DNA from: Membranipora membranacea
Lineage: Eukaryota; Bryozoa; Gymnolaemata; Cheilostomatida; Membraniporidae
Assembly (NCBI GenBank): GCA_914767715.1
Contig: OU612070.1
Location: 20,758,025 to 20,822,024, forward strand
Length of the DNA stretch: 64,000 nt
Direction: 5' to 3'
Shown here: positions 39,920 to 51,698 of the stretch, one piece after another
How positions within the stretch are numbered: the stretch's first letter is position 1
How the letters are laid out: every line of letters begins with the position of its first letter
Notes under the pieces: generated by a model
What the model was told of the DNA's origin: nothing
The model's input: only the letters and a program-made list of their open reading frames with translations
Database searches by the model: none
Made by a program: the position numbers and the translations under genes

Positions 39920-42900
39920 CTATTTCCGATCCTCAAATCTATCTCCATGTATATATCCTAATGCCTGGAGAATCCAGGATATAAGCGCCAATGCAGCACA
40001 AAATGCAATCATATAAGGCCACAAAACATATGGGCCATATGTTTGATAACTCCATCCGAGACCCATCAGCATTATAATATCTCCGGCTGCACCTCCTAGC
40101 TCCGGTAAAATCTGCGCCATCGCTGTCATCTCTACATAGCGATTAGCCCAAGCGTATATTGTAGAGCCTGAAAAAAAGATTGTATGATGTACAAAATTGA
40201 AATAGTTGGAGCCGACCTATTCAGCATCAATATTAAAATACTCAATCAACGATATCAAACAAGTACTTTGTATGGTTGCAGAATTCATAATATTTGTGGT
40301 ACCCTAGCTTCACCAAACTGTCATCAAACTCACATGGACGACTACCTATCGGTCTCACTCATTATGATTGAGGTGTTAAACGTGACTAGAACGATTTTCG
40401 TAGTCCTCACCTATCGGCCCCGTGAAGAAACCCATAGTGCAGCACAGCACCTGGAACCAGATGTTGTTGTCTTTCAGTAGATATAAACCAATACTTGATC
40501 CTAGTACTCCAAACACACCTATCTGAAATAACATTAAAAAAAAAAGTGTTGATAAGAAATGTACTTGGCAGTAGATATGTAATATTCCAGAAGGAATCCT
40601 GCAACCTAAGTGAAGTAAGTGTTGTAATATTTTGTTCAAAGCGCAAAAGAAGAAATAACACTAGCAATATTTTACAGAGAAGCAGAGACGAACCATGCCA
40701 GTAAGCTACCAGTATTACGTCCGAGTGCACTAAATTAAGACATACTGGCAATAGCTCAAGTAGCTAGCGTGAAAATTATTACCTGCATCATAATACCAAC
40801 AGATAGGATTGCTGAGAATATACATCCGAACAGTTTTCCTCCGGTGACCGCCGCGAAGTAAGCTGATTGCAGAGCAATGGATTGCGCTACTGTCATACAA
40901 GACCCGTCTCTTGCGTAAGAAAAAATAAATTTTGGAAATACTCTTCCGATAGGGGTGGTATTAGCTGTGTATAACGCAGCCATAATAACTATGAACAATC
41001 CTGTAATCGGCTTATTCGGAGAGCATGTGTTCAGGTTGATTGAGCTGCTGAGTCTGCGAATCAGCGGCTGTGCATCAACACCTGTATGTCTCTTCTCAGT
41101 CTGTATCACAATTTTGTTTCTTCTTGAATAAACTAGGTTGGCTATGAATCCCAGTGCAACAGCTATTCCAAAAGGAGCTAAGATCCAGTATGCGATGACA
41201 AAATCAGCGGGATATTTTAGTATCAGGTTTGAGGGTGTGGAGGTCATTACTGCTGCTTGTGTAATATCGGTTTTGTTGCTCATCATGGCTGTCCTATAAG
41301 TATTTGAAGACATCATGCTCGGACTGTTGTTGTGTTGGTTGCAAGGACTGCTGCTATGTGAGAGAAAAGTGGTTTGACCTGAGAACCTGGGATCAAGATA
41401 TGGCTGTACAATAAACGATACCACAATGGTCCCTCCTCCGTAACCAACATTGAGCGCATGAAACGGCACTGCAGCTTTGTCTCTCCAAGTCTTATACAGT
41501 ATTCTGTAAGCACCTTCAAACAAAAATAAATGACAAAAACTGTTCATGGTTTTTCATGCGTTTTCCAACTTTAATAAAGACTAAATCATATAGTTATCAT
41601 ATATGTTATCCACATATTATTACAATTATGAAGGTAGCCAGCAATATGGTGATCCCAATAATTTTTCTAGGAAGAAAAGTGGAGTAGGTCTCTTAATTCC
41701 CAAGGCGGTTCGTTCTGGCTTGGATATTAAAAACATCAGTTGTACATTGTACTATTAGTTGGTTACAACAGGAAGCCTGTCCCAATCTCTCTGGTCAAAA
41801 CAACTCCCTCTCCCGGATCAAACTTGTGTCAACATGATCAACCATCTTGAAATTAACACTAGGGCACTCAATATTATCAAAAACAAATGAGCGTTGTGTT
41901 TGATAATGTAACGCCACAAACTCACACTTGCTGCGCTTGCTATGTTTCACCACTCACCAGTGTGTATTATAGTTTCTAAAGCTCCTTGGAAGAGAAACAT
42001 GATGAACAGCAGCGGTACTGAGGTCACATAAGATTTTGTGACACTGACTCCAACATACATAAGTGTCCAGATGAAACACAAGAGATCTATTATGCTGAAA
42101 TACCTGTCCACTGTGAAACCTCCTAAAGATAAATTGACTGGTGATTGAACAGTGGAAACTGCAATTTAAAATTGTTTCATCATTTGGATTTAAAAATGAA
42201 GATTTCAAATTAGTAGGAAGGGTATACTTTTTAAGCATAATATACTAACTTTCATATTTATTTTATGCAACTTTACCGAAGGGAGAAGAGGTCTAACTGA
42301 AATATATGGGCAGCAGAAATGGACCAGCATGTAAAATTAAGAAATAGCAATTAGTGATATGGCGCCAATGAGACAGTTAACATGGTACATTACATCTATT
42401 ATTACATTGTATTATGTTATATGATATAGTGAGTCTCAAACCTCGTACCAATTATACCACCCAGTGCGTGTCCTGCGCCTCTCATAGCAATGCCCTGAGA
42501 TATAATCTGATAGTCAGAATGAGTCTGGACTATTAGCTCAGGTATAACAGGACCAGTTATTTCACAGTAACAGCCCTGTAAGAGAGAATGAAGCTCAATT
42601 CTTACCATCACAGTCACAACAAATCATGGTTTATAGCGGTATATTATTATATTTTTAGCATCTAACAACAAGTTTAGCCTAACAACAAGTTTTCTCAAAT
42701 CTCCAAATTGATTTGTGGCAGTAGAAAAAAGTTTTTTTGGTCACAGCATAGACAAATTTATCTGGTAAACTGAGTTGCACATATTTATACACACGCGAAC
42801 ATTTTTATGCGGCATTAGCCCATGTTTGATCCCGTTTGCTCGCATTCGGAATTGCTTCCCTCGACTGATCAGCCGCAGGCTTTTTTGATTGCGGATTTTC

Positions 42901-44011
42901 AGTGGAAGGGGACTCATAAGCATACCCAAATGAAGGCAAACTGGGCCAAACTTGGACTAGTCTGGCTTTGGCTTTGATACTTACAAAAAGCACCCATAGG
43001 CAGAAAAGGTGCAGTGTTCGTAGTAGCTTATGTGATCGAGACAAGTCGTCATTATCGGTATTGAGTATTGGCCTGAAAATAGATAATCACATAACTCAAG
43101 CTGCAGAGGGGTCAAAATACATAGAAGAATTTCATTTCAACCACTTGAAGAATGTGGTTGAAAATGACATGGTACAACCAGCTATCCAGGCACAGTTTAA
43201 GCTACTCATCCTCCTATACAACTTTTTATAACATCGCGGAGTAAGGATATACAGAGGGGACACTTCAATGATAGTTATAGTGCCTGCGGTTTTTGATTCA
43301 CTGGGGGGAAATTGCCAATCTGGATACCTGCCAATTTTACTATTTATATAAATCACAATGGCAATTTGTCATGCAGACATACTTACCTATGATGGACCAT
43401 AATTTATTCTTTATTCAACCTAAAGACTGATTTTCAACTTTTTTGAAATATCCAGTCTTCAGGCTATACACCATGACATTGTCATAGGATACATAGGCTA
43501 TGAGTTATCTGGGTTCTTTTTAAATCAGTTATATTATATAGATTTACTTCGTGACTTGGGTCGATCAGTACTCGGATAATTCCGAAAAAAAGTTGGAACT
43601 CAGTCATTAGATTGAATACAGAATCAGTGATGAACTATCATAGGTAGGTTTGTATGTAAAAAAAATCCCATTGTGAAATATTGAGTTATGAGTTTTTGGT
43701 ATACAGCTGTACACAGTTTTCCCCAAGCGAAACAAAAACCGCAGGCATATTGAATATCATTGAAGTGTCCCCTCTGTATATCCTTACTCTGTGATAGCAT
43801 GATGCTTCTACTTGATTATCATGCAACCTTCAATCTCAAATTTAACTTAACTTAACGTAACTTAACTAGGTTTTTCTTCCATACCATATCATATAGAGCA
43901 AATGAACAGCAAGTCAATAAAACCTTTTTCAAAATAGACGTTTGTATTTTTTTGTGGCTATAGTTTCGTTGTTGATAAAACTCACGTGGTTTCGTCAGCA
44001 GTGGTATCCAT
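39920..44011 (-). CDS. MFS transporter, MFSD4/NaGLT1-like, copy 2
   Basis: Paralogue of the gene at 32703-37751. Minus-strand exons: 43986-44011, 42985-43072, 42449-42575, 41958-42122, 40783-41513, 40411-40522, 39920-40167; 498 aa, phases consistent. Six exons have exactly the same length as in copy 1, and the large exon is 6 nt longer. Shared landmarks are GCYCEITGPVIPELIVQTHS, the AMRGAGHALGG motif, PFHALNVGYGGGTIVVSFIV and SYARDG(S/P)CMTVAQSIALQSA. The extracellular loop is the most divergent part and keeps N-glycosylation sequons. The same fold and substrate class as copy 1 is inferred. The start MDTTADETT is supported by the homologous short first exon of copy 1. Confidence 0.88.
42818..42962. 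repeat. MITE family 1, diverged copy
   Basis: The left end is CATGTTTGATCCCGTTTGC and the right end GGCCAAACTTGGACTAGTC. It lies in intron 2 of transporter copy 2, ending 22 bp from exon 42985-43072. Confidence 0.65.
43233..43797. repeat. MITE family 5 (about 565 bp)
   Basis: Long inverted ends, about 60 bp each. They contain GAGTAAGGATATACAGAGGG and CACTTCAATGATA on the left, with the reverse complement on the right, and then GCCTGCGGTTTTTG. It lies in intron 1 of transporter copy 2. No coding capacity. Confidence 0.88.
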
Positions 44012-46512
44012 TGTTGCGCTCTTCAGACCTGCATACAGCACCTGTTGGTCTATTCTTATTGCTGATGGTGAAGTTGAAATGTCTTCTCACACTGATGTGT
44101 AAGTTTGAATGTATATCTCTGATAGACAGTGCAAGGAGTACTCCTTGGATAGAGCATATAATAATTCATATAGCTTGAGTACCATCAGAAGAAAAGTATG
44201 CCAGCTGAGGTCAATTTAAAAGAATTAGGGGCGGGTACAACTGTGGTACTCAGACTTATTTGACTCCAGCAATTAGACTCACATCCTAATATTGTATCTT
44301 GAATGATGGTCAGTGTGACTACTTCGAGGGGGAGAGCTAGCTGAAGCGCGTCAACAGTTTTAAATAATGGGTCTTGTTTATAAGTTGTTCCTACCACCAT
44401 CGTTTATGATTTATGATTATAGGAATACCTATATTCTTTTTGCCGATAAATCAAGGATGGGAGGGATGTTGGTAGGTAAACTGCTAGAGAATGAGCTTGA
44501 AATAAAGAAATAATATGTCTGTGAGATAATGAACTTGAAATAAAGAAATAATATGTCCTTTTAAATCAGATTGATGTTCGATGGTTATGACTATCCAGTA
44601 CCTAACTTTTTTAACAGCACACAAAGGGAAGGTGGCTTGAGGCCGATTGCGACATTAGATCAACGATAAGGACACGAGGTATGGAGGAAGCAGACCTCCA
44701 TGTGCTACAAGTTCAGTAACCTCACACCAGCATGAGGGTAAAATATCTTGTAGGTAGGCTGTTTAGAAAACACAAAACGCAGTCGGTACACTTTGATTTA
44801 ATCAGCGCAAGTCACTGAACTATGATAAATATGTCTCATGCTCATATTTTACACTGCCATGTCCGCTGCTATATACATTTATGTGCCCTTAGCTCATTAC
44901 ACAATTTTTCTGTTTTTTTAATGGAAATTAGATTAGGATTTCACACTTGTATCCATTAAAAGGTTAATGCCCATTAGGTAAATGGCTTAGTGAGATGAAG
45001 AATTTACTGTAGTACCAGCATGCCCTCTCTCCCGTATTATCCAGGTTAGTTAGGTTATGTAGCTCACCAGTTGTCCCTAGTTTGTATTAAAATGATCCTC
45101 AATGACTGAGATGCATATCTTGTTGGTATAGATGATCAATGTTTGACATATTATTGTGATTGATAGGGCGATTAGCAAGACATTATCTGGATCGGCCTTA
45201 AATTTTTTGTGGTCATCTTTGCCTACAGTTTCTACTATCTTCTTTCCCTAATAATAAACTTACTATAAAATCATTGTTCTATTATAGGCAAATTTAATTA
45301 TCTCTGTCTTAATCTCAATGCAGACAGGCCATGTTTGTATACCTATAGAGATTAAATCGGTTGTTGTCCGCCTGACCTGGTTTCTAGTCCAAAGCCTGGG
45401 TGTTTTTTGTTATGTTGTGGTCCATATAGGCACTGTATGTTCGATCTCTGTAACCAAACAAATTACAATTTTCTATGATCTATTTCCTTCTGCAAGTGGG
45501 ACATGGTATGCCGCGGTAAAAACACCTCCATTGTTTCAGCTGCTTTTTAAATTTGAATAGATTGTTTGGCGGAAGTAAAACCCTGGGATATTGAACTCCT
45601 AATAATATATCAATGAGTATCCTATAATGCAATTCTCTTGAATTATCAGAGAGGCTTCACCAGTGATAACATTCATATAAGAGATTGGAACCTTCTACAT
45701 GTTGTTGATTGTTGAAATGTTGTGAGCAGTCTTATTTCCTTTCATAAACATCTTAGTTTAAAAAAATAGGAGTCATCCTCTTCTTGCACATGGGAATGCA
45801 ACTTCTTAAAAACAAGTGCAAATACCATTGAGTTGTTTCCATATACAAAGATGAGTTGATTTAGGCCTTTCTCTGAATGTCAAAAGGATAAAAAGCATAC
45901 AGATCATAGGTTAAAAACCAACTTTCATGGATGCACTTTTGCACCCGTCAGGTATAATGTTATATGGGGTGTAACCTTGGGAGTTGCGCTTGGCGGTAGG
46001 GGTCTGGTAATCGGTGTCATAGCATTGACAAAGCCCACCATTGTTCTAAAACTGTGTTCATGATAAACTTACTGCTTCATCTATTTAGGTTTCTTTCTAA
46101 CTGCGAGTCATCGCTTTCAATACAATGGTGAAACCTTTTTCACCCATTTACCCGTTTAAAGTTTTTCACCTTTTCACCCATTTACTATCACTAGTCACCC
46201 AGATATCGACAGGGACACATCTCTTAGCCAAGAGCTCTATCAATATTGTAAGTGGTTCTTACTTTTTTATTCCTACAGTTTAATAACTTACTGATTCATG
46301 CATTACATTTCATCGCATTACATTTCATCGCATGTCGACATTTTTTTCTGTGGTATCAGAGATTCATTTTCAGTTGCATTTTCGATTGATTGCTTGATTT
46401 GTATTCTATCACTAACTGTAAAAGTTGGGAGAAAAAGGTTGCTGGTAGACGTACTCTGCTAAAAAAATAATGAAGTTGCCTTGCATGCAAAAATAGTATT
46501 ATTAGAAAGTAG

Positions 46513-47360
46513 TTAAAAAATTGCATTATTAATATAAATGCACATGTGTCTCAAAAAGCAGTCTTTGCCCCAGGCAGTGCGGTATTTAGGGTGTCTAAGC
46601 CGACCTGAGGTAGTTATGGATAAAGTATCGTCATCAGTGAATATCTGCATTACACAATTTTTTAAATGAGTGTTAACTAGAGTGTCGAGATCATAATTAA
46701 GTTGTAATCCGAGCAAGGAAGCATCTTTAAATATTTTGCGCATGTCTTTCTTATCTCGTTAATAAATGGCAGGATAGAGGACTGGTAGACAATACATTAT
46801 AAGTGAAACAATAAAACTTTTAAAAAGCATGCATGCAAGTGGCTTGGTACTCAAATACAGAAAGTTTTAATTATATACATTCTTTAATTTGCCTTACGAA
46901 CAACATTTTGGATGTGGGCTTCAAATCTAAGCTTCTGGTCAATCTCAACACCAAGATATTTAGTAGTCTCACAGAAAGAAATAACCGATCCATTAAGTAA
47001 GAGGCTGGGGCTGACAGGTCTTTCACGTTTAGTTGAAAATAAATATTTCTTTAGTTTTGCCTGCGTTTAAAAGGAGGTCCAGATCTGAGCATTGATTAGC
47101 TATTCTATTTACTTCAGAAAAATAACAATCTAAATCAGTGGAAACTAATGAAAACTAATGAGGACTTAATACAGATCCTTGGGGGGTGCCAGTGTTGGTA
47201 GTGAGTGTATCTGAGAGTAAGTTATTATTAATGGATATTGTTTGTTGTCTGCGATTATTGAGAAAGCTTGTGTAATGTTTGAGTTGAGGTGTTGAGTGAT
47301 GGGATTAAATATTCTACTCTAATTGTATTGAAGGCTGATGAAAAATCTAGGAAGAGAATA
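46513..47360 (-). pseudogene. Non-LTR retrotransposon reverse-transcriptase remnant
   Basis: In the minus-strand frames the fragment reads, in order: FLDFSSAFNTI, TNTGTPQGSVLSP, a Leu-rich LNAGKTKEIFI, LNGSVISFCETTKYLGVEI and the C-terminal tail KIFKDASLLG. These are the usual reverse-transcriptase blocks of LINE-type elements. It is dead: there are multiple stops and frameshifts. The segment holding the catalytic F/YxDD box is deleted, with a short direct repeat (AAACTAATGA twice, near 47140-47160) at the break. The clade (CR1/L2/Rex-like) is a guess. Confidence 0.85.
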
Positions 47361-47899
47361 TTATATCATTTTTGGCATTCTTTTTTCAGCCAGATTTGAT
47401 CCCGACTAGTCATCATTAATAATTGCTCACTTACTATCGATTTTCCACATTCCCCCATAATGTGTGAGTTTTGTATCCGTCATAATTTTCAAGAATGTTA
47501 ATTTTGTATGCTTTGTAATACCATGACTTTTCCATACAATGCCATTATGATCTCGTTTTTGCATAATGTCAATCTTGTTGCAAACGCTTTTACCTCTCAC
47601 ACATGTCTTGTCACGAATCAATCCATGTTACAGGATTACCAGATCATTGGAGATAAATAAAAATTCTTTGCACTCTTACACCTGCGTCATTCACGGGATA
47701 AAACGGAACTATTCGATACATGGGGTATATTATTAGAAAATAAAAAATTAGAAAACAAAGTTGTAATGTAACAATAGGTTTTGAAATCGGTGTTCAGCAG
47801 CAGCTTATTGTCAACCATCTGATAATATTAACATTTCACAATACTGTTGAAGTGATTTGTTTCGGAGCCCATCTCCTATTGCTTACCCATTATTTTTAA

Positions 47900-48315
47900 A
47901 AGCTTGTATGCTGCTGACAAGCAATGCCTGTGTAAAATTTTCAAGGACACTATTAGGTTAGGCATTGAGCATCCCGATATTTATACCATGATGGACAATC
48001 AGACAGGAACACTGGCCTTACGCTATATTCACGATGATGATCATTTCATCAATGATTTGTTGAGTAAATGTCCATCTGGCAGATACCATACAGTTGAAAA
48101 CATAGAAGCTCACTGGGGAGAGACTGTTTTCTGCGTCATATCACTCTTATTTTAAACGAAATACTTTTTTAGACAGAGATTTGATTTTTTATTCCAAGTG
48201 TCTTTGCTTTTTCTTGCTGATTCAAAGTGCCAGCAATTACACTGTATTTTGCTACTCATTTTTTCTTTTAATAATGCTGTCAGTGATAGTAATAAAATCC
48301 ATCCATCCATCAATA
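47900..48315 (+). pseudogene. LINE 3'-end fragment with (ATCC)n tail
   Basis: An 83-codon open frame (47904-48155) contains CKIFKDTIRLGIEHPDIYTM and resembles the C-terminal tail of the element at 46513-47360, on the opposite strand. After the stop comes a 3' UTR-like stretch ending in AATAAAATCCATCCATCC, a microsatellite tail typical of some non-LTR families. It is 5'-truncated, as LINE insertions often are. It is not a host gene. Confidence 0.75.
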
Positions 48316-49247
48316 CTTCCAGGTGATATCCCCCCCTGTTTATGACAAAACAGAGGGTGGGCTGCCCCTAAAGAGGGACGCAAGTTGCCCGGAGTCCTCA
48401 TACTGAGAGTGTGATACATCCTAGCAAGCTAGAATGCGTCCTAGAGGTGAGGCCATGGTGGACCTCCTAATCGTGAGTGTGCAGCAAGCTGCCAGAAACT
48501 GAAACAGGCACTAATCAGCCATTAGCCTAACACTTTGATCTTAGCCAATAGGCCGAGATATCATTCATTTTGGTCTTAATTCAAAGAAAAACCCAATAGA
48601 AGGAATGAGACAAATATAACTCGGTATTGAACCAGGTAGGTGTGCAAATTTTTGAAGCAGTTAAAAACATGCTTCAAAAAGTCACTGCAAAAACACAGTA
48701 CCAAGAAACAAGCCATTTTTTATTGTTGGACCCTGTATGATTAATTTTTAATTATCTGTCTACTTCTCACCAAATTGGTTTCTGCATCTATCCTTGTAAT
48801 ATTACTAATCTAATCTTCAGGAAATTCCAGGTTGAAGCTGCATTGTGGGGATTTTGTTGACTTGCCAATTTATTTACCAAGTAAACTTGCAGAAGTCTGC
48901 TCGTGTTAGATCAGGACAAATTTAAAATTTTCAATAAGTATAATGTCAGATCTTTATGAGGTTAGTATGATACTGTCTTGCGGCAGCATATCCGCAATAT
49001 TTCTCAAAATTGCATATAATAAGTGAAATGTTAAGAATTCAATAAAAGGTGTTTCTAGGGTGGAACAACGTGCTGAATCCAATATTAAGGGTGTACCCAG
49101 TTGTAGCGATCATGTCAGCGGCAGCGCAGCAGCATATCCTCATTTCCTCTAAAAATTGCTTTTAATGAGTGAAATATTAAGAGTTTAAATAAAAGGTGTT
49201 TCAAGGGTATAATAACGTGCCGAATATAAAGAAATAAGGGTGTAACC

Positions 49248-49368
49248 TAGAACAAGTTTGATCCAATTGCCTGCATGCCTGTTGCTCCCGATCCACTGGT
49301 CACGCTGTGGCGTGACCAGTGGATTGGAAGCCACTCGGAATGCAGGCAAATGGACCAAGCTTGGTCTA
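49248..49368. mobile_element. MITE family 1 copy (121 bp)
   Basis: The ends TAGAACAAGTTTGATCCA / TTGGTCTA and a nearly perfect palindromic interior (GATCCACTGGTCACGC ... GCGTGACCAGTGGAT) mark it. The 8-bp flanks GTGTAACC and GTGTACCC fit a target duplication with one mismatch. Confidence 0.88.
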
Positions 49369-49668
49369 GTGTACCCAGTCGTAGCAATAATGTCAGCGGA
49401 AGATCGGCAGCGCGACAGCATATCGCAATTTTTCTCAAAATCGCTTATAATAAGTGAAATGTTACGAGTTTTAAACTAGGGTAGAACAACGTGCTGAATC
49501 TAAAACTGAGAGTGTACCCGGTTGTAGCAATCATGTCAGCGGCAGTGCGGCAGCATATCCTCATTTCCTCTAAAAATTGCTTTTAATGAGTGAAATATTT
49601 AAAGTTTAAATAAAAGGTGTTTCAAGGGTATAATAATGTGCTGAATATAAAGAAATAAGGGTGTAACC

Positions 49669-49789
49669 TAGAACAAGTTTGATCCAATTGTCTGCATGCC
49701 TGTTGCTCCCGATCCACTGGTCACGCCGCGGCGTGACCAGTGGATTGGAAGCCACTCGGAATGCAGGCAAATGGACCAAACTTGGTCTA
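49669..49789. mobile_element. MITE family 1 copy, duplicated with its host array
   Basis: Nearly identical to the copy 421 bp upstream, including the flanks, so it was most likely copied by segmental tandem duplication and not by a second insertion. The inner palindrome is perfect here (CGCCGCGGCG centre). Confidence 0.88.
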
Positions 49790-50129
49790 GTGTACCCAGT
49801 CGTAGCAATCAGGTCAGCGGAAGATCGGCAGCGCGGCAGCATATCGCAATTTTTCTCAAAATCGCTTATAATAAGTGAAATGTTACTGGTGGGCTCAGAC
49901 TAATCAGGTACATGAGCCAGTACCTGACATTTCTAAGCTGTTCAGTGAAGCCAGGTGCATAATGATCTTTTGACTAGCGTTTCTCACATGATAAACAATA
50001 TCTGATACTATTTTTAGAAGTCTTCCCATCGATTTTGTTGATATAATATTTAAGTCATTTTACCTATGACTTTAGCAGTACCGCAATTAATTATTTCTTA
50101 TGCAAGAAATCATCATGCAACTAATCATC

Positions 50130-50418
50130 ATAATTGATGGTTAAGATCTTGAGGGAGTTGTGAGGAGACGTCTTCAATGGTATGGACATGTACGCAGGAG
50201 AGATAGGGAGGAAGATATTAGAATGGTGACTGAGATGAGAAATACAGGGAAAGAGAAAGAGAGGGTGGCCAAAGAAAAGATGGATGGATACAGCGAAGGA
50301 TGACATGCTGAGATGGGGCCTCTCAGATGAAGATGTTGATGATAGAATCAGATGGCATTCTCTGATAGAACTTGGTGCCCTGCAGGATCGCCACCCATCC
50401 CGGAACACGGCGGACTAG
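50130..50418 (+). pseudogene. LINE reverse-transcriptase C-terminal fragment
   Basis: The frame reads RRRLQWYGHVRRRDREED, then after a one-base frameshift near 50246 continues as GKRKRGWPKKRWMDTAKDDM and ends IRWHSLIEL ... TAG. This is the well-known tail of many LINE open reading frames (WYGHV ... GRPKKRW pattern). It is 5'-truncated and frameshifted, so inactive. Confidence 0.85.
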
Positions 50419-50483
50419 GTGAGAAATCTTGAGAGAGTTGTGATGTAGAAACAAAGTACATGTCTGCCTGTAGTTTTAGCGCT

Positions 50484-50615
50484 TAAACGGTATCGGGTTA
50501 GCTGGGAGTAGGATTTTATTATCAACTACTTTCCAAACCTCTTTCCCACTTTGGTTGGAAATGGTTGATAATGAAATGCTACTACCAGCTATCCCGACAC
50601 CGCTTAAACTAGTCC
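50484..50615. repeat. Foldback element with about 50-bp arms
   Basis: The left arm (CGGTATCGGGTTAGCTGGGAG and on) pairs imperfectly with the right arm (ACCAGCTATCCCGACACCG) around a short CTTTCCCACTTTGG loop. The right arm starts the adjacent 412-bp tandem duplication. Confidence 0.75.
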
Positions 50616-51386
50616 GCCTGATAATTTGAGTATCTGATGCAGTGTATATCATCTATAATGTTTCAAAATGACTGACCCAATAAAGTAAAAATTTGAGTGT
50701 CTCCTGAGTTGCTATAAAATTGGGACATTTGAGTGCCTCAGTTGAGTTGAGTTGAGTTTATTTTACATTCTTAATTATCCTTTGAAGTTGTGATATATTG
50801 CCTGAGAGCAGCCCTGAATATATCAACAGGAACTATTTGAATTTATATTACGGCTCTATTGTACTCAATACAAGAACATAGGGGAATCCCCCAATTATAG
50901 GAAAACCAAACATGCCAACAAAACCTGAATTAAATAAGTGCCCTGACAATAAATTTATTGATAAGCTTCTAGCTTCTTGATAATGAAATGCTACTACCAG
51001 CTATCCCGACACTGCTTAAACTAGTCCGCCTGATAATTTGAGTATCTGATGCAGTGTATATCATCTATAATGTTTCAAAATGACTGACCCAATAAAGTAA
51101 AAATTTGAGTGTCTCCTGAGTTGCTATAAAATTGGGACATTTGAGTGCCTCAGTTGAGTTGAGTTGAGTTTATTTTACATTCTTAATTATCCTTTGAAGT
51201 TGTAATATATTGCCTGAGAGCAGCCCTGAATATATTAACAGGAACTATTTGAATTTATATTACGGCTCTATTGTACTCAATACAAGAACATAGGGGAATC
51301 CCCCAATTATAGGAAAACCAAACATGCCAACAAACCCTGTATTAAATAAGTGCCCTGACAATAAATTTATTGATAAGCTTCTAGCT
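50565..51386. repeat. 412-bp tandem duplication
   Basis: Units 50565-50976 and 50977-51386 are almost identical (only a few substitutions). Each starts with the TTGATAATGAAATGCTACTA arm of the neighbouring foldback element and includes a GTTGAGTTGAGTTGAGTT run. The high identity implies a recent event. It lies about 300 bp upstream of caspase-fold gene A. Confidence 0.92.
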
Positions 51387-51698
51387 AAGAAATTTTCATC
51401 TTTTAGGATTATAAATGGCAGGTCTGAACGTTATGCATTGCGCGTGACAAAATCAACTGCTAGCTATAAATTAAACCAAATAGTAACACTCCTTGATTAA
51501 CCTAGAGTGGTTACGCTAGTATCGAGTTGCTGTTGCTTCCAAGAAACTGAATAACTCTTAAGTCTGAGCAGTGGAGCTAGAGAGAGGCTTAGTACTTAGA
51601 CCAGATAAATATCGTTGTTCAGGCAAGCTTGACAGTTGGATCAGAATAAGTTCGTAATAGCTATAACTTCTTACTCCTCCTTGGCTCCCAATCACAAC

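Larger units (their letters stand above)
48978..49886. repeat. Satellite-like array with inserted MITEs
   Basis: Five tandem monomers of about 135-145 bp share GTGTACCCAGTTGTAGC, ATGTCAGCGG and ATAATAAGTGAAATGTTA; the last is truncated. Monomers 2 and 4 carry a family 1 MITE (49248-49368 and 49669-49789). The pair monomer-MITE plus monomer then repeats with a period of exactly 421 bp, forming a small higher-order repeat. Monomers 1 and 3 show the empty insertion site GTGTACCC; the filled sites have GTGTAACC and GTGTACCC on either side of the MITE. Confidence 0.9.
44012..51698. other. Repeat-rich intergenic region
   Basis: I recognise no host gene here. It contains three decayed non-LTR retrotransposon fragments, a satellite-like array with inserted MITEs and a 412-bp tandem duplication, each listed separately. 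The stretches 44.1-46.5 kb and 48.3-48.95 kb show nothing further that I can name. A dispersed segment of about 80 bp near 44112-44192 (GTATATCTCTGATAGA ... GAGTACCATCA) recurs near 59797-59872. Confidence 0.6.
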